A DNA stretch of 64,000 nt from Bin55 sp963667455 (GTDB taxonomy: Bacteria; Pseudomonadota; Gammaproteobacteria; Pseudomonadales; Azotimanducaceae). The DNA lies in NCBI GenBank assembly GCA_963667455.2, contig CAXXFR010000019.1:186001-250000 (forward strand), read 5' to 3'. Every line of letters begins with the position of its first letter. Position 1 is the stretch's first letter. A model generated the notes under the pieces. The model had not been told where the DNA came from and ran no database searches. It was given only the letters and a program-made list of their open reading frames with translations. Both the position numbers and the translations under genes were made by a program. This document shows positions 45,490-53,727 of the stretch, one piece after another.

Positions 45490-46495
45490 CGGGATCGTCG
45501 CTAACAATCGGCTCGTCGATCTGTTCCGCAACTAGGTCCGCAAGGAACTGAATCCAATCCGGGTTCGTGTTCAACGAGCTAATCAGCTGAAGCTTCTCGC
45601 CGCCCAACGACTCAAACAACTCTCTCGCTTGTATTCCGATTTCCTCCAGAGTCTCCAGGTTGTCGACGGTGAAGGATGGGCATACGACAGCAATTTTCTT
45701 CATGCCAGCGGATGCACACCGCGTGATTTCTGCTGTGGTCGCGGGTTCCAGCCATTTCTGCAAACCCAGTCTAGACTGAAAAGTCAGGGTGTAGGGCAGT
45801 CCCAGTTTTTCTGCGAGGGCTGTCGCAGTCCATTTGCACTGGTGCATGTAGCAAGTTGCGTGAGCTACGGAATCAGTCTCGCAGCATGAAGGGGTTGCCA
45901 GACAATGGGAACCGGTTGGGTCGGCCTTGGTTATGTGCCGAATTGGAAGTCCATGAAAACTAATGAGCAAGTGTTCAATGTCGTCGTGTAATTCGGCTTG
46001 GGTGTGCCGCGCCAAAATATCGATGTAGCGAGTTCTGTTGTAGAAGGGTGGCACTACTGACAATTTCCGGTGTTGCACAAAGTTGGCAGTCTGTTCAGTC
46101 ATCGTCGTGCGTGTGGAATCGGCGTGATGCGGATACAGCGGCAACAACACGATGTGTTCGGCACTGAGTTTGTTGATCGCTTCAGCTATCGACGGGTCGC
46201 CATACCTCATACCGGGAGCCGTTGGTATGCCTAGTTTCTGCTCGAGACATTGCGCGACTTCGACTGTGTTCCTACGAAGAGGGCCTCCTTTTTCGCCCCA
46301 GATCGACTGATATGCGAGAGCAGATCGAGGGCTTCTAAGAGGTGCAATGATGCAATGCACTAGCAATGTGCGAAGTGGGCTGGGTAGGCTGACAACATAC
46401 GGGTCGCACAGAAACTCCTTAAGGAACTTGGCAACGTCCTTTTGCGAAGGCGAATCCGGTGATCCGAGATTGGCTACAACCAGTGCAACTTCCAT
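45482..46495 (-). CDS. hemH: Ferrochelatase
   Basis: Last step of haem synthesis: inserts Fe(II) into protoporphyrin IX at the inner membrane. 337 aa with the conserved metal-binding histidine in LLISFHGLPIRH, the VALVVANLGSPDSP opening, GDPS in MRYGDPSIAEA and the acidic FTVDNLETLEEIG helix with the catalytic glutamate. LLPLYPHHADSTR is another family block. No C-terminal iron-sulfur cysteine cluster is visible. It diverges from the quinone oxidoreductase gene across about 150 bases. Confidence 0.95.
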   Translation of the reverse strand: MEVALVVANLGSPDSPSQKDVAKFLKEFLCDPYVVSLPSPLRTLLVHCIIAPLRSPRSALAYQSIWGEKGGPLRRNTVEVAQCLEQKLGIPTAPGMRYGDPSIAEAINKLSAEHIVLLPLYPHHADSTRTTMTEQTANFVQHRKLSVVPPFYNRTRYIDILARHTQAELHDDIEHLLISFHGLPIRHITKADPTGSHCLATPSCCETDSVAHATCYMHQCKWTATALAEKLGLPYTLTFQSRLGLQKWLEPATTAEITRCASAGMKKIAVVCPSFTVDNLETLEEIGIQARELFESLGGEKLQLISSLNTNPDWIQFLADLVAEQIDEPIVSDDPAT

Positions 46496-46500
46496 TCAGT

Positions 46501-46530
46501 TTGAGACAGTTGTTTGCTCCATTCGATAAT
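46501..46530 (+). promoter_or_regulatory. Candidate promoter for the quinone oxidoreductase gene
   Basis: TTGAGA (46501-46506) and GATAAT (46525-46530), spacer 18, lie just outside the hemH start. The predicted leader to the ATG at 46645 is about 108 nt. Confidence 0.4.
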
Positions 46531-46644
46531 AACGATGACCGCAAGACTCGAGCGGAAGGGTTGCCCGCATCAAACGGAATTGGTGTTAAACGGCAACGAG
46601 AGCTCCATCGAAGCGGAACAAAAAGAAGTGAAGGAATTGCCAGC

Positions 46645-47634
46645 ATGAAAGCAATCGTTCAAGAGTCGACAAAGCTGATTTGGACTGACGTGCCGGATGT
46701 CCAAGCAGGTAGAGGGGAAATTGGAATTTCTATTCGCGCTAGTGCCGTCAATCGTGCCGACTTGTCGCAGCGCGCTGGTGGATATGCGCCGCCTCCCGGT
46801 GCTAGTGAGATTTTGGGACTAGAGTGTGCGGGAATAGTCGACGAGGTCGGCTCGGGAGTAGACAGCTTCGACGTGGGAGACCGCGTCTGCGCTCTGCTGG
46901 CCGGAGGTGGCTATGCGGAACGCACCGTAGTTCCGGCAGGTCAAGCATTGCGGATCCCAGCAGGGCAGGACTTTTCCGGTGCAGCGGCCATACCCGAGGT
47001 CTACGCAACTGCATACCTCAACCTCTACATGGAGGCTTCACTACAACCAGGAGAGTCAGTCTTAATTCATGCCGGAGGTAGTGGTGTTGGTACAGCGGCG
47101 ATTCAAATGTGCGTGGCTTTTCAAAATCCGTGCTACGTCACTGCCGGGTCAAAAGACAAGATCCAACGCTGTGTAGAGTTAGGTGCGACGGACGGTTGTG
47201 TTCGAAACGAAGACTCGTTTAGCGAATTGGTCGAGCGGTGGACGCAAGGCAAGGGTGTTGATGTGATTCTCGATCCAGTCGGTGGTTCTTACTTTGACGA
47301 CAATCTCAAGTCGCTCAGCGTGGATGGGCGCTTGGTGGTAATCGGATTGATGGGAGGAGCTAGCGCTAGCCTCTCGCTTGGTCGCTTAATGATGCGCCGA
47401 CAGCGGGTCATCGGTTCGACACTACGCGCTCGTTCAATCGAGGCAAAAGCACGGGTAATGGATGAGTTGGGTCGAAGAGTGTGGCCATTGATTGCCACAG
47501 GAAGCATCCAGCCGGTTATAGAACAAGTATTGCCGATTGAAGAAGCTGACAAAGCACACGAACTCATCGAATCGAACGCAACCTTTGGCAAGGTAGTGCT
47601 CGAAGTCGGGCGAGAACGCGGAATCGAGAGTTAG
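46645..47634 (+). CDS. NAD(P)H quinone oxidoreductase, PIG3-like (MDR superfamily)
   Basis: Zinc-free medium-chain dehydrogenase of the quinone oxidoreductase/PIG3 group, which reduces quinones with NAD(P)H. 329 aa with NRADLSQRAGGYAPPPG, the usual substrate-binding loop, and a Rossmann motif of the AGGSGVGTAAIQ form near residue 140. No structural zinc cysteines appear. The open frame runs back to 46459 across the hemH promoter region, but the ATG at 46645 with AAGGA 10 bases upstream starts the canonical MKAI. It overlaps valS by four bases, stop to stop. Confidence 0.92.
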   Translation: MKAIVQESTKLIWTDVPDVQAGRGEIGISIRASAVNRADLSQRAGGYAPPPGASEILGLECAGIVDEVGSGVDSFDVGDRVCALLAGGGYAERTVVPAGQALRIPAGQDFSGAAAIPEVYATAYLNLYMEASLQPGESVLIHAGGSGVGTAAIQMCVAFQNPCYVTAGSKDKIQRCVELGATDGCVRNEDSFSELVERWTQGKGVDVILDPVGGSYFDDNLKSLSVDGRLVVIGLMGGASASLSLGRLMMRRQRVIGSTLRARSIEAKARVMDELGRRVWPLIATGSIQPVIEQVLPIEEADKAHELIESNATFGKVVLEVGRERGIES

Positions 47635-50432
47635 TCTGGCAATTCTGCGGCTTGTTCGACGAGAACGGAGCGTTGCGACTCAAGGTCCGAAGCCTTGTCT
47701 CGTTGCACCTGCACAACATCCTGTGGAGCTCGCTCAACAAACTGTTGATTGGACAACTTAGCGGAGACAGAGGCCATTTCCCGATCGATTCTCGCGAGTT
47801 CCTTCTGAATTCTCGACTTTTCGGCTTGCAGTTCGGCATCGTCCAAGAAAGGAACGTTGATTCGCAATTGCCCTACAGATTGAACAGAACCAGCTGGTGT
47901 GGCTTGTCCTACTTCAAGCCAGTCAATGACCGATACCTTGGCCAGCCTTCTCAAAAGGTCACTGGTCTGCTCCGCCAATTCGCGATCACGAGAGGAACCA
48001 TCGCTGAACAAGACGCGAACTTCATCTGACGGCGAGATTCGCCGTTCACCCCGAATGTTTCGGACCGTTTGAATTACGGTTTTCAACCAGTCGACTGCAT
48101 CTTCCGCTTCGCGATCTTCTGGTAGCGAGTCAACTTCGGGATACGTTGCCAGCATGATCGACGGTTGAGTTGCCTTCGTCAAAGGTTTGAGCTTGCGCCA
48201 CAGGAAATCCGTAATGAAGGGCATGACTGGATGCGAGATACGCAAACTGAGCTCGAGCACTTCTACGAGAGTGAACAACGCACCCTGTTTGAACTCCTTC
48301 GCTACGGTATCGTCGTAGAGCACCGGTTTGGTTAGCTCGAGATACCAATCGCAATACTCGTGCCAAACGAACTCGTAGATGTCTTTGGCGCAAAAGTCGA
48401 ATCGATAGTCGTCAAAGGCTCGTCGGCAATCGGCAACTAGCTTGCGCATTCTTGAGCGAATCCATCGGTCGGCGATGGAGAGCTCTTTAGGCGCGTCCAC
48501 TTCCATCTTGTCGGTGTTGGTAAGCACAAACTTCGTAGCGTTCCATATCTTGTTACAGAAGTAGTGATTTCCTTCGACTCGAGCGATATCGAAGTTGTAG
48601 TTGCTGCTCGGGGAGGCCAAGTCGCAGAACGTAAATCGCAAAGCATCCGCTCCGAACGGCCGTATTCCGTCGGGATAATCGCGCCGAGTTGCCGCTTCGA
48701 TACGCGGAGCCATGCTGGGCTGTGGCAGATTGGTGATTCGCTTCTTGACTAGTCCTTCCAAGTCGATGCCATCGACCAGATCAAGAGGATCCAGTCCATT
48801 CCCAGCGGTTTTTGACATCTTCTTGCCTTCAGCATCGCGGATCAAACCTGTGATGTAGACGGTGTGGAACGGAATCTCGCCTGTTAAATACAGAGTCATC
48901 ATGACCATCCGTGCCACCCAGAAGAAAATGATGTCGTGGCCGGTCACGAGGACGCTTGTTGGATGGTAGGTTTTGAGGTCGGGGCTTTCAGGATTCGGCC
49001 ATCCAAGTGTTCCGAATGTCCACAAAGCACTCGAGAACCATGTCTCGAGCACATCTGAATCTCGAGTCAACTCGATGTCATTGGCTAGATCCGCTGAGGT
49101 CCGGGCGTCTTGTTCGTCGCGACCGACGTAAATATTGCCTTCCGAGTCGTACCAAGCTGGGATTTGGTGCCCCCACCACTGTTGTCGGCTAATGCACCAG
49201 TCCCGAATGTTGCGCATCCACGCGAAGTAGACGTTTTCCCACCGCTTGGGCACGAACTTGATCGTTCCGTCTTCGACTACGCGGATCGCTTCTTCGGCGA
49301 GGGGGTCGATCTTGACAAACCATTGACTTGTCAGTAGCGGTTCGACTATTGCCCCTGATCGGTCTCCTCGAGGAATGTTGACGGAGTAGTCTTCAACCGA
49401 CTCGAGAAGGTCAGCCTCTTCGAGAGCTGAAATAACCGTTTTTCTCGCTTCAAACCGATCAAGCCCACGAAAGCTCTCTGGTACGTTGTCATTCAGCGTT
49501 GCAGACGTTGTGAAGATGTTGATCACTTCCAGTTCATGCCGCTGACCAATTTCGTTGTCGTCAAAATCGTGTCCGGGAGTGATCTTGAGGCAACCCGATC
49601 CAAATTCGGGATCGACGTGCGTGTCGGCAATGATTGGTATTCGGCGATGGGCAAGCGGCAAATCAACATGTTTGCCAATGAGATCTCTGTAACGTTCGTC
49701 GTCCGGATTTACGGCAACCGCCGTATCGCCCAGCATCGTCTCGGGACGAGTCGTGGCCACCACGACGTAGCTGCTCCCATCCGAAGCTTGGAGCCCGTCA
49801 GCTAGCGGATATCTCAAGTTCCACAAGTGACCTTGTTCCGGTTCGGTAACGACTTCGAGATCGGAAAGTGCAGTCTTGAACTCCGGATCCCAGTTGACCA
49901 GCCTGGTTCCCTTGTAGATCAGGCCATCGTTGTACAGCCTTACAAAAGTCTCGATGACGGCTTTGGAGAATCCTTCGTCCAGCGTGAAGCGTTCTCTTTC
50001 CCAGTCCACTGAAGCGCCGATGCGTCGCATCTGTTGCGTAATGGTTCCTCCAGACTCTCGCTTCCATTGCCACACACGATCAATGAATGCCTCTCGCCCT
50101 AGATCTTGAGGAGTCAATCCTTGCGCCCGAATTTGCTCGGTTACCACCATCTGTGTGGCAATACCCGCGTGATCGGTTCCCGTCTGCCAAAGGCTGTCGC
50201 AACCGGTCATACGTCGATAGCGAATGATCGCGTCCATCAACGTTTGCTGGAAGGCTTGACCGACGTGCAATGTGCCGGTCACGTTGGGTGGCGGTAGCGC
50301 TATAGAGAATGGTGGGCCGTCGCCGCTGGGTGCGAAGTAGCCCTTCTCCTCCCACTCCGAGTACAGCTCACCCTCGATTTCCTTGGGATCGAACGGGCCT
50401 TCGAGTTGTGGTCGATCAGACATTGGCGGCAA
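47631..50432 (-). CDS. valS: Valyl-tRNA synthetase
   Basis: Class I aminoacyl-tRNA synthetase with editing (933 aa). The HIGH-type motif is PNVTGTLHVGQ (residue about 50), the KMSKT signature is near residue 545, and the editing-domain TTRPETMLGDTAV is in place. DWCISRQQWWGHQIPAWY is the family's conserved segment. The C-terminal coiled coil (LQAEKSRIQKELARIDREM) completes the protein. The product starts three bases after holC, the same valS-holC neighbourhood as in E. coli. Confidence 0.97.
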   Translation of the reverse strand: MPPMSDRPQLEGPFDPKEIEGELYSEWEEKGYFAPSGDGPPFSIALPPPNVTGTLHVGQAFQQTLMDAIIRYRRMTGCDSLWQTGTDHAGIATQMVVTEQIRAQGLTPQDLGREAFIDRVWQWKRESGGTITQQMRRIGASVDWERERFTLDEGFSKAVIETFVRLYNDGLIYKGTRLVNWDPEFKTALSDLEVVTEPEQGHLWNLRYPLADGLQASDGSSYVVVATTRPETMLGDTAVAVNPDDERYRDLIGKHVDLPLAHRRIPIIADTHVDPEFGSGCLKITPGHDFDDNEIGQRHELEVINIFTTSATLNDNVPESFRGLDRFEARKTVISALEEADLLESVEDYSVNIPRGDRSGAIVEPLLTSQWFVKIDPLAEEAIRVVEDGTIKFVPKRWENVYFAWMRNIRDWCISRQQWWGHQIPAWYDSEGNIYVGRDEQDARTSADLANDIELTRDSDVLETWFSSALWTFGTLGWPNPESPDLKTYHPTSVLVTGHDIIFFWVARMVMMTLYLTGEIPFHTVYITGLIRDAEGKKMSKTAGNGLDPLDLVDGIDLEGLVKKRITNLPQPSMAPRIEAATRRDYPDGIRPFGADALRFTFCDLASPSSNYNFDIARVEGNHYFCNKIWNATKFVLTNTDKMEVDAPKELSIADRWIRSRMRKLVADCRRAFDDYRFDFCAKDIYEFVWHEYCDWYLELTKPVLYDDTVAKEFKQGALFTLVEVLELSLRISHPVMPFITDFLWRKLKPLTKATQPSIMLATYPEVDSLPEDREAEDAVDWLKTVIQTVRNIRGERRISPSDEVRVLFSDGSSRDRELAEQTSDLLRRLAKVSVIDWLEVGQATPAGSVQSVGQLRINVPFLDDAELQAEKSRIQKELARIDREMASVSAKLSNQQFVERAPQDVVQVQRDKASDLESQRSVLVEQAAELPD

Positions 50433-50434
50433 TT

Positions 50435-50953
50435 TCAGACGGATTCGAGAAACACGGCAGAGGCATGCAAGTCCGCAGGTGAGAGGAGCTTGAAGTCAAG
50501 CTCAAAGTTCTTTTCCCGATAGGCACGATAGATTTCTCGAGCATGTTGAAGTTCCGAATTGAGGAACACCTCAAATATCTCCTGAAATTCCTCAGCATTA
50601 GCAGGAATGTCTTGTGTGGTGTTGACCAATGTAGTGTCCGAGTTCTGAGCTGGACATCGGTGGTTGATCGTTACCAGACACGCAGTTGAAGGCTCTATGC
50701 CGACTTGGTGAGGCACGAAACGATCTTCCGGATACTCCCACAGGAACTCGTCGATTGCCTTTGAATACTCCTCGTCGGAGGTGAGGATGTGAGACCGATT
50801 TCTTCGGTAGCAAATTTCGCTCGCCAGCGAGCAACTTAGCTTCTTGCGCGAGGCTTCTTGCTCGTCTTCGACTATACAGAAAGTTACGCGTGTCACGGCG
50901 ATCGCATCGGTAACATGAGAGTTGTCGTTCCCCGTGCGATTCGCATGGGACAA
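50435..50953 (-). CDS. holC: DNA polymerase III chi subunit
   Basis: Clamp-loader accessory protein that binds SSB and the psi subunit. The signature DEFLWEYPEDRFVPHQV (a short W/F-rich strand plus PH) matches the HolC pattern in which LW is followed by FIPH. The tail AREIYRAYREKNFELDFKLL follows the usual helix that ends HolC. The first about 15 residues before RVTFCIVEDEQ may be untranslated. It directly precedes valS; pepA, which often lies between lptF and holC, is missing here. Its likely partner may be the HolD-like protein at 14339-15040. Confidence 0.85.
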   Translation of the reverse strand: MSHANRTGNDNSHVTDAIAVTRVTFCIVEDEQEASRKKLSCSLASEICYRRNRSHILTSDEEYSKAIDEFLWEYPEDRFVPHQVGIEPSTACLVTINHRCPAQNSDTTLVNTTQDIPANAEEFQEIFEVFLNSELQHAREIYRAYREKNFELDFKLLSPADLHASAVFLESV

Positions 50954-51014
50954 AAGGTCAAAGGCTTAGATCGACGTATTGCCCCGACCACGAGGGATTA
51001 TAAGAGCCGCCTAA

Positions 51015-52076
51015 TTGAAAACGCTTTATCGACACATCACGGTTGAGTTGCTCGCCGTACTCGCTGTCGTCTTTGCAATCCTGATTTTCGTAGGAGTTGG
51101 TTTTCGTTTCACCGGCTACCTGCAGGAAGCCGCAACCGGCCGGTTTGACGCCAGTGTGCTTTGGTCGTTGATCGGTCTTCGATTGCCGGAGTTCGTTCAG
51201 CTGGTGCTGCCGTTCTCGTTGTTTCTGGCAATCGTGGTCACGCTTGGACGGGTTCATGCCGATCAGGAATACGTCGTCTTGGTTTCAGGAGGTGCGAGTC
51301 CCCTTCGGTTGATTGGCTGGATCGCAACCTTGGTTGTACCGTGTGCAGTGGTTGTCGGGTTGCTTAGTTTGCTGGTCACTCCGCACTCCAGTAGGGCTTT
51401 TGTACAGCTAATTGCGGACCAGGCGATCTCAAGCGAAATCGCGGCGATCGTGCCCGGGGAGTTTCGCAACTTCTCGAAAGGAACCAGAACCATCTATGCC
51501 GAGAAGATCGACCGCGAGAGTCGAACATTGGGGGGATTGTTCTTCGCGGAGACCAAGAACGACAAAACCACTACGGTAACGGCGGAACAAGCGCAGATAC
51601 ATGTAGGCGCAGACCCGGCGGAACGGATTTTGGTGTTGATGAACGGGAAACGCTTCGAGGGTACACCGGGTCAACGGGACTACCGAGTTGTCGGCTTCGA
51701 CGAACTGTCTCTGCGCTTGGACCTGGACGCTCCTTTGCGGGTTGCGTTGAACATCGAAACACGACCTACTAACGAGCTAGACATCAACAATGTTGAAGAT
51801 GCTCAGGAACTACATTGGCGTTGGTCGCTGCCAGTGATGACCCTAGTTAGCGGACTATTTGCGTTTGCGATTTCCCGTACCAGACCAAGATCGGGAAGAT
51901 TTGGGCAGATCGTCCCCGGGATTCTCATCTTCGTCTCCTACTACGTGTTGCTGGTATTGGCCCAACATGCTATGGCTGAGAGCGAGATTCTCGCGAAGCT
52001 GGGTCTGTGGCATGTGCACTTGCTGGTTGCCGTCACCGCTTCGTATTGGACGTATCGCCAGAGCAGACCAGCGTAA
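51015..52076 (+). CDS. lptF: LPS export ABC transporter permease LptF
   Basis: Half of the LptFG permease that extracts lipopolysaccharide from the inner membrane together with LptB. 353 aa with N-terminal helices (ELLAVLAVVFAILIFVGVGF), a central periplasmic beta-jellyroll (about residues 130-260) and three C-terminal helices. PGEFRNFSKGTRTIYAE is a family block. The start is a TTG. lptG starts on its last base (TAATG), so the two are coupled. It diverges from holC across 61 bases. Confidence 0.93.
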   Translation: MKTLYRHITVELLAVLAVVFAILIFVGVGFRFTGYLQEAATGRFDASVLWSLIGLRLPEFVQLVLPFSLFLAIVVTLGRVHADQEYVVLVSGGASPLRLIGWIATLVVPCAVVVGLLSLLVTPHSSRAFVQLIADQAISSEIAAIVPGEFRNFSKGTRTIYAEKIDRESRTLGGLFFAETKNDKTTTVTAEQAQIHVGADPAERILVLMNGKRFEGTPGQRDYRVVGFDELSLRLDLDAPLRVALNIETRPTNELDINNVEDAQELHWRWSLPVMTLVSGLFAFAISRTRPRSGRFGQIVPGILIFVSYYVLLVLAQHAMAESEILAKLGLWHVHLLVAVTASYWTYRQSRPA

Positions 52077-53137
52077 TGATTCGAAAGTTCGATCTCTACA
52101 TCGCAAGGACTTTGATGCTCAGCATGGGTGTCGTACTTCTTTGCATCGTCGTTCTGATGTGTCTGTTTGGTTTCATCGATGAAGCAGGAGATGGCAGTGG
52201 TGAGCAATCTTTCTTGGCGATCATCTTGACCGTACTGATGGATATTCCACTTCAGTTGAGCGAAGTGGTTCCGTATGTGGTCTTTCTCGGTTCGGTAGTC
52301 GGTTTCGGATCGCTGTGTGCTAGCTCAGAAGTGACGGTTCTTCAAACATCAGGCGTTTCGCACTGGCGGCTATGTGTTTCCGTTGGTTTGGCTGCCATGG
52401 TCTTTCTGGCAGCTATGACGTTCGTAACAGAGTACGTGGGTCCATTTACTTCACGAATTGCCCAGGATCAAGAACGAGGAGAGGAGGTTGCTGGTCCACG
52501 CGGAGGCTACTGGTATCGAGAAGGTCAGGTGTTCACTCGTATTCGAGGTATCGACGAAAACGACAGCTTGCGTGGTGTTCAGCAGTTCGAATTCGACCAG
52601 CAAGGCAACCTGTTTCGAGCCACTGAGGCTACAAGTGGCACCCCCATTCGTGCTGCATTTGCTTGGGAATTGGAAGATGTGAACGAGACTCTATTCGACG
52701 CTCGATCGCAATCTACATCGATTTCCGCCGCCCGTACATGGAACCTCACTAGCGACTTCCCCTCATTCTCTTCTCGGCTGACTCAGGAACCGGACGATCT
52801 GTCAGCTGGAGATCTTTGGAACCACATTGCGTATTTGAAGGAGCAATCGCTCGATTCCGGCCAATTCGAGATCACGTTTTGGTCTCGACTGTCCACTCCT
52901 CTTTCGGTATTGGGATTGGTTCTGATTGCGGTGGGATTTGTTCTCGGTCCGCTTCGAGAGACCGGAATGGGGACTCGCATCACTGCAGGGATTGGTGCGG
53001 GCATTGTCTTCGGTTACCTGCAACAGACTCTCGCTCCGCTTGCGTTGCTCTACAACGTTCCACCGTTTCTCGCTGTGTTAATCCCCGTCTCCCTCATGTG
53101 GGTCACTGGCCTCGTGTTGGTTCGACGGCTCTCCTGA
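52076..53137 (+). CDS. lptG: LPS export ABC transporter permease LptG
   Basis: Second LptFG permease subunit, 353 aa. The open frame begins at 52007, but the ATG overlapping the lptF stop gives the canonical MIRKFDLYIARTL opening. Helices at about 15-40 and 60-110, a periplasmic jellyroll, and C-terminal helices (LSVLGLVLIAVGFVLGPLR; FGYLQQTLAPLALLYNVPP) match LptG. lptB and lptA/C are not nearby, as expected for this operon. Its 3' end overlaps the convergent RDD gene by 60 bases. Confidence 0.93.
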   Translation: MIRKFDLYIARTLMLSMGVVLLCIVVLMCLFGFIDEAGDGSGEQSFLAIILTVLMDIPLQLSEVVPYVVFLGSVVGFGSLCASSEVTVLQTSGVSHWRLCVSVGLAAMVFLAAMTFVTEYVGPFTSRIAQDQERGEEVAGPRGGYWYREGQVFTRIRGIDENDSLRGVQQFEFDQQGNLFRATEATSGTPIRAAFAWELEDVNETLFDARSQSTSISAARTWNLTSDFPSFSSRLTQEPDDLSAGDLWNHIAYLKEQSLDSGQFEITFWSRLSTPLSVLGLVLIAVGFVLGPLRETGMGTRITAGIGAGIVFGYLQQTLAPLALLYNVPPFLAVLIPVSLMWVTGLVLVRRLS

Positions 53138-53575
53138 GTCGATGGCCTTTTTGTAACGAACGATGTAGCTGTTGGATACGATGTCCGACCAGGATCGACG
53201 GTCCTTGTCGATCCAAATCCAAATGTAGCCCAGTCCAAGACAAAGAAAGCCCACCAAGGCTCCGCAGAATCGGAAGAGCGCACTACGCAAAGTGAATGTC
53301 TGCACCGACTCGATACGCAAGCGCCAGGCCACCATTCCGATGGTCTGCCCTTTGTGAATCCAAAAGAACGCAAAGAACGCGAACAGCTCGACAAACAGCA
53401 GGCTCTGTAGCCAGGCTCCGACGACCGCATCTCCTGTGAGAGTCACCAATAACACGATGGTGAAAACCCAGATGGCCAACACGATGATGGCGTCGTAAAG
53501 CATCGCCGCCAAGCGAAATCGAAAAGGTGCGCGCTCGGTGTCTTGGAACGTCTGTTGGTTGGTTGTCACAAGCAA
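53078..53575 (-). CDS. RDD family integral membrane protein
   Basis: 165-aa membrane protein of the RDD family: helices at about 22-47, 53-72 and 95-125, with an Arg-Asp-like pair in RLAAMLYDAII and a GQTIGMVAWRLRI loop that is the family's most conserved stretch. In some bacteria RDD proteins link to ion homeostasis; here the role is unknown. The start is a TTG just after the lptG end. Its 3' end lies inside lptG. Confidence 0.8.
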   Translation of the reverse strand: MLVTTNQQTFQDTERAPFRFRLAAMLYDAIIVLAIWVFTIVLLVTLTGDAVVGAWLQSLLFVELFAFFAFFWIHKGQTIGMVAWRLRIESVQTFTLRSALFRFCGALVGFLCLGLGYIWIWIDKDRRSWSDIVSNSYIVRYKKAIDSGEPSNQHEASDPHEGDGD

Positions 53576-53727
53576 ATGAACAGTTAGGAGTTGCCCTGGA
53601 AGAACTCACATTGCAGTCGAGCGTGGACGGTGTCTAAATGCGGAGAAGTGCAGTGCCACGGCAGCGTCTTCCTATCATAAGCGTTCTCCAACTCAGCACC
53701 ACGCAGTCGGTAGGGGGCCGACCAAGC

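Noticed and set aside
46459..46644. In-frame extension of the quinone oxidoreductase upstream of the ATG at 46645
   Set aside because: It crosses the hemH start and candidate promoter and has no family similarity; the MKAI start is canonical.
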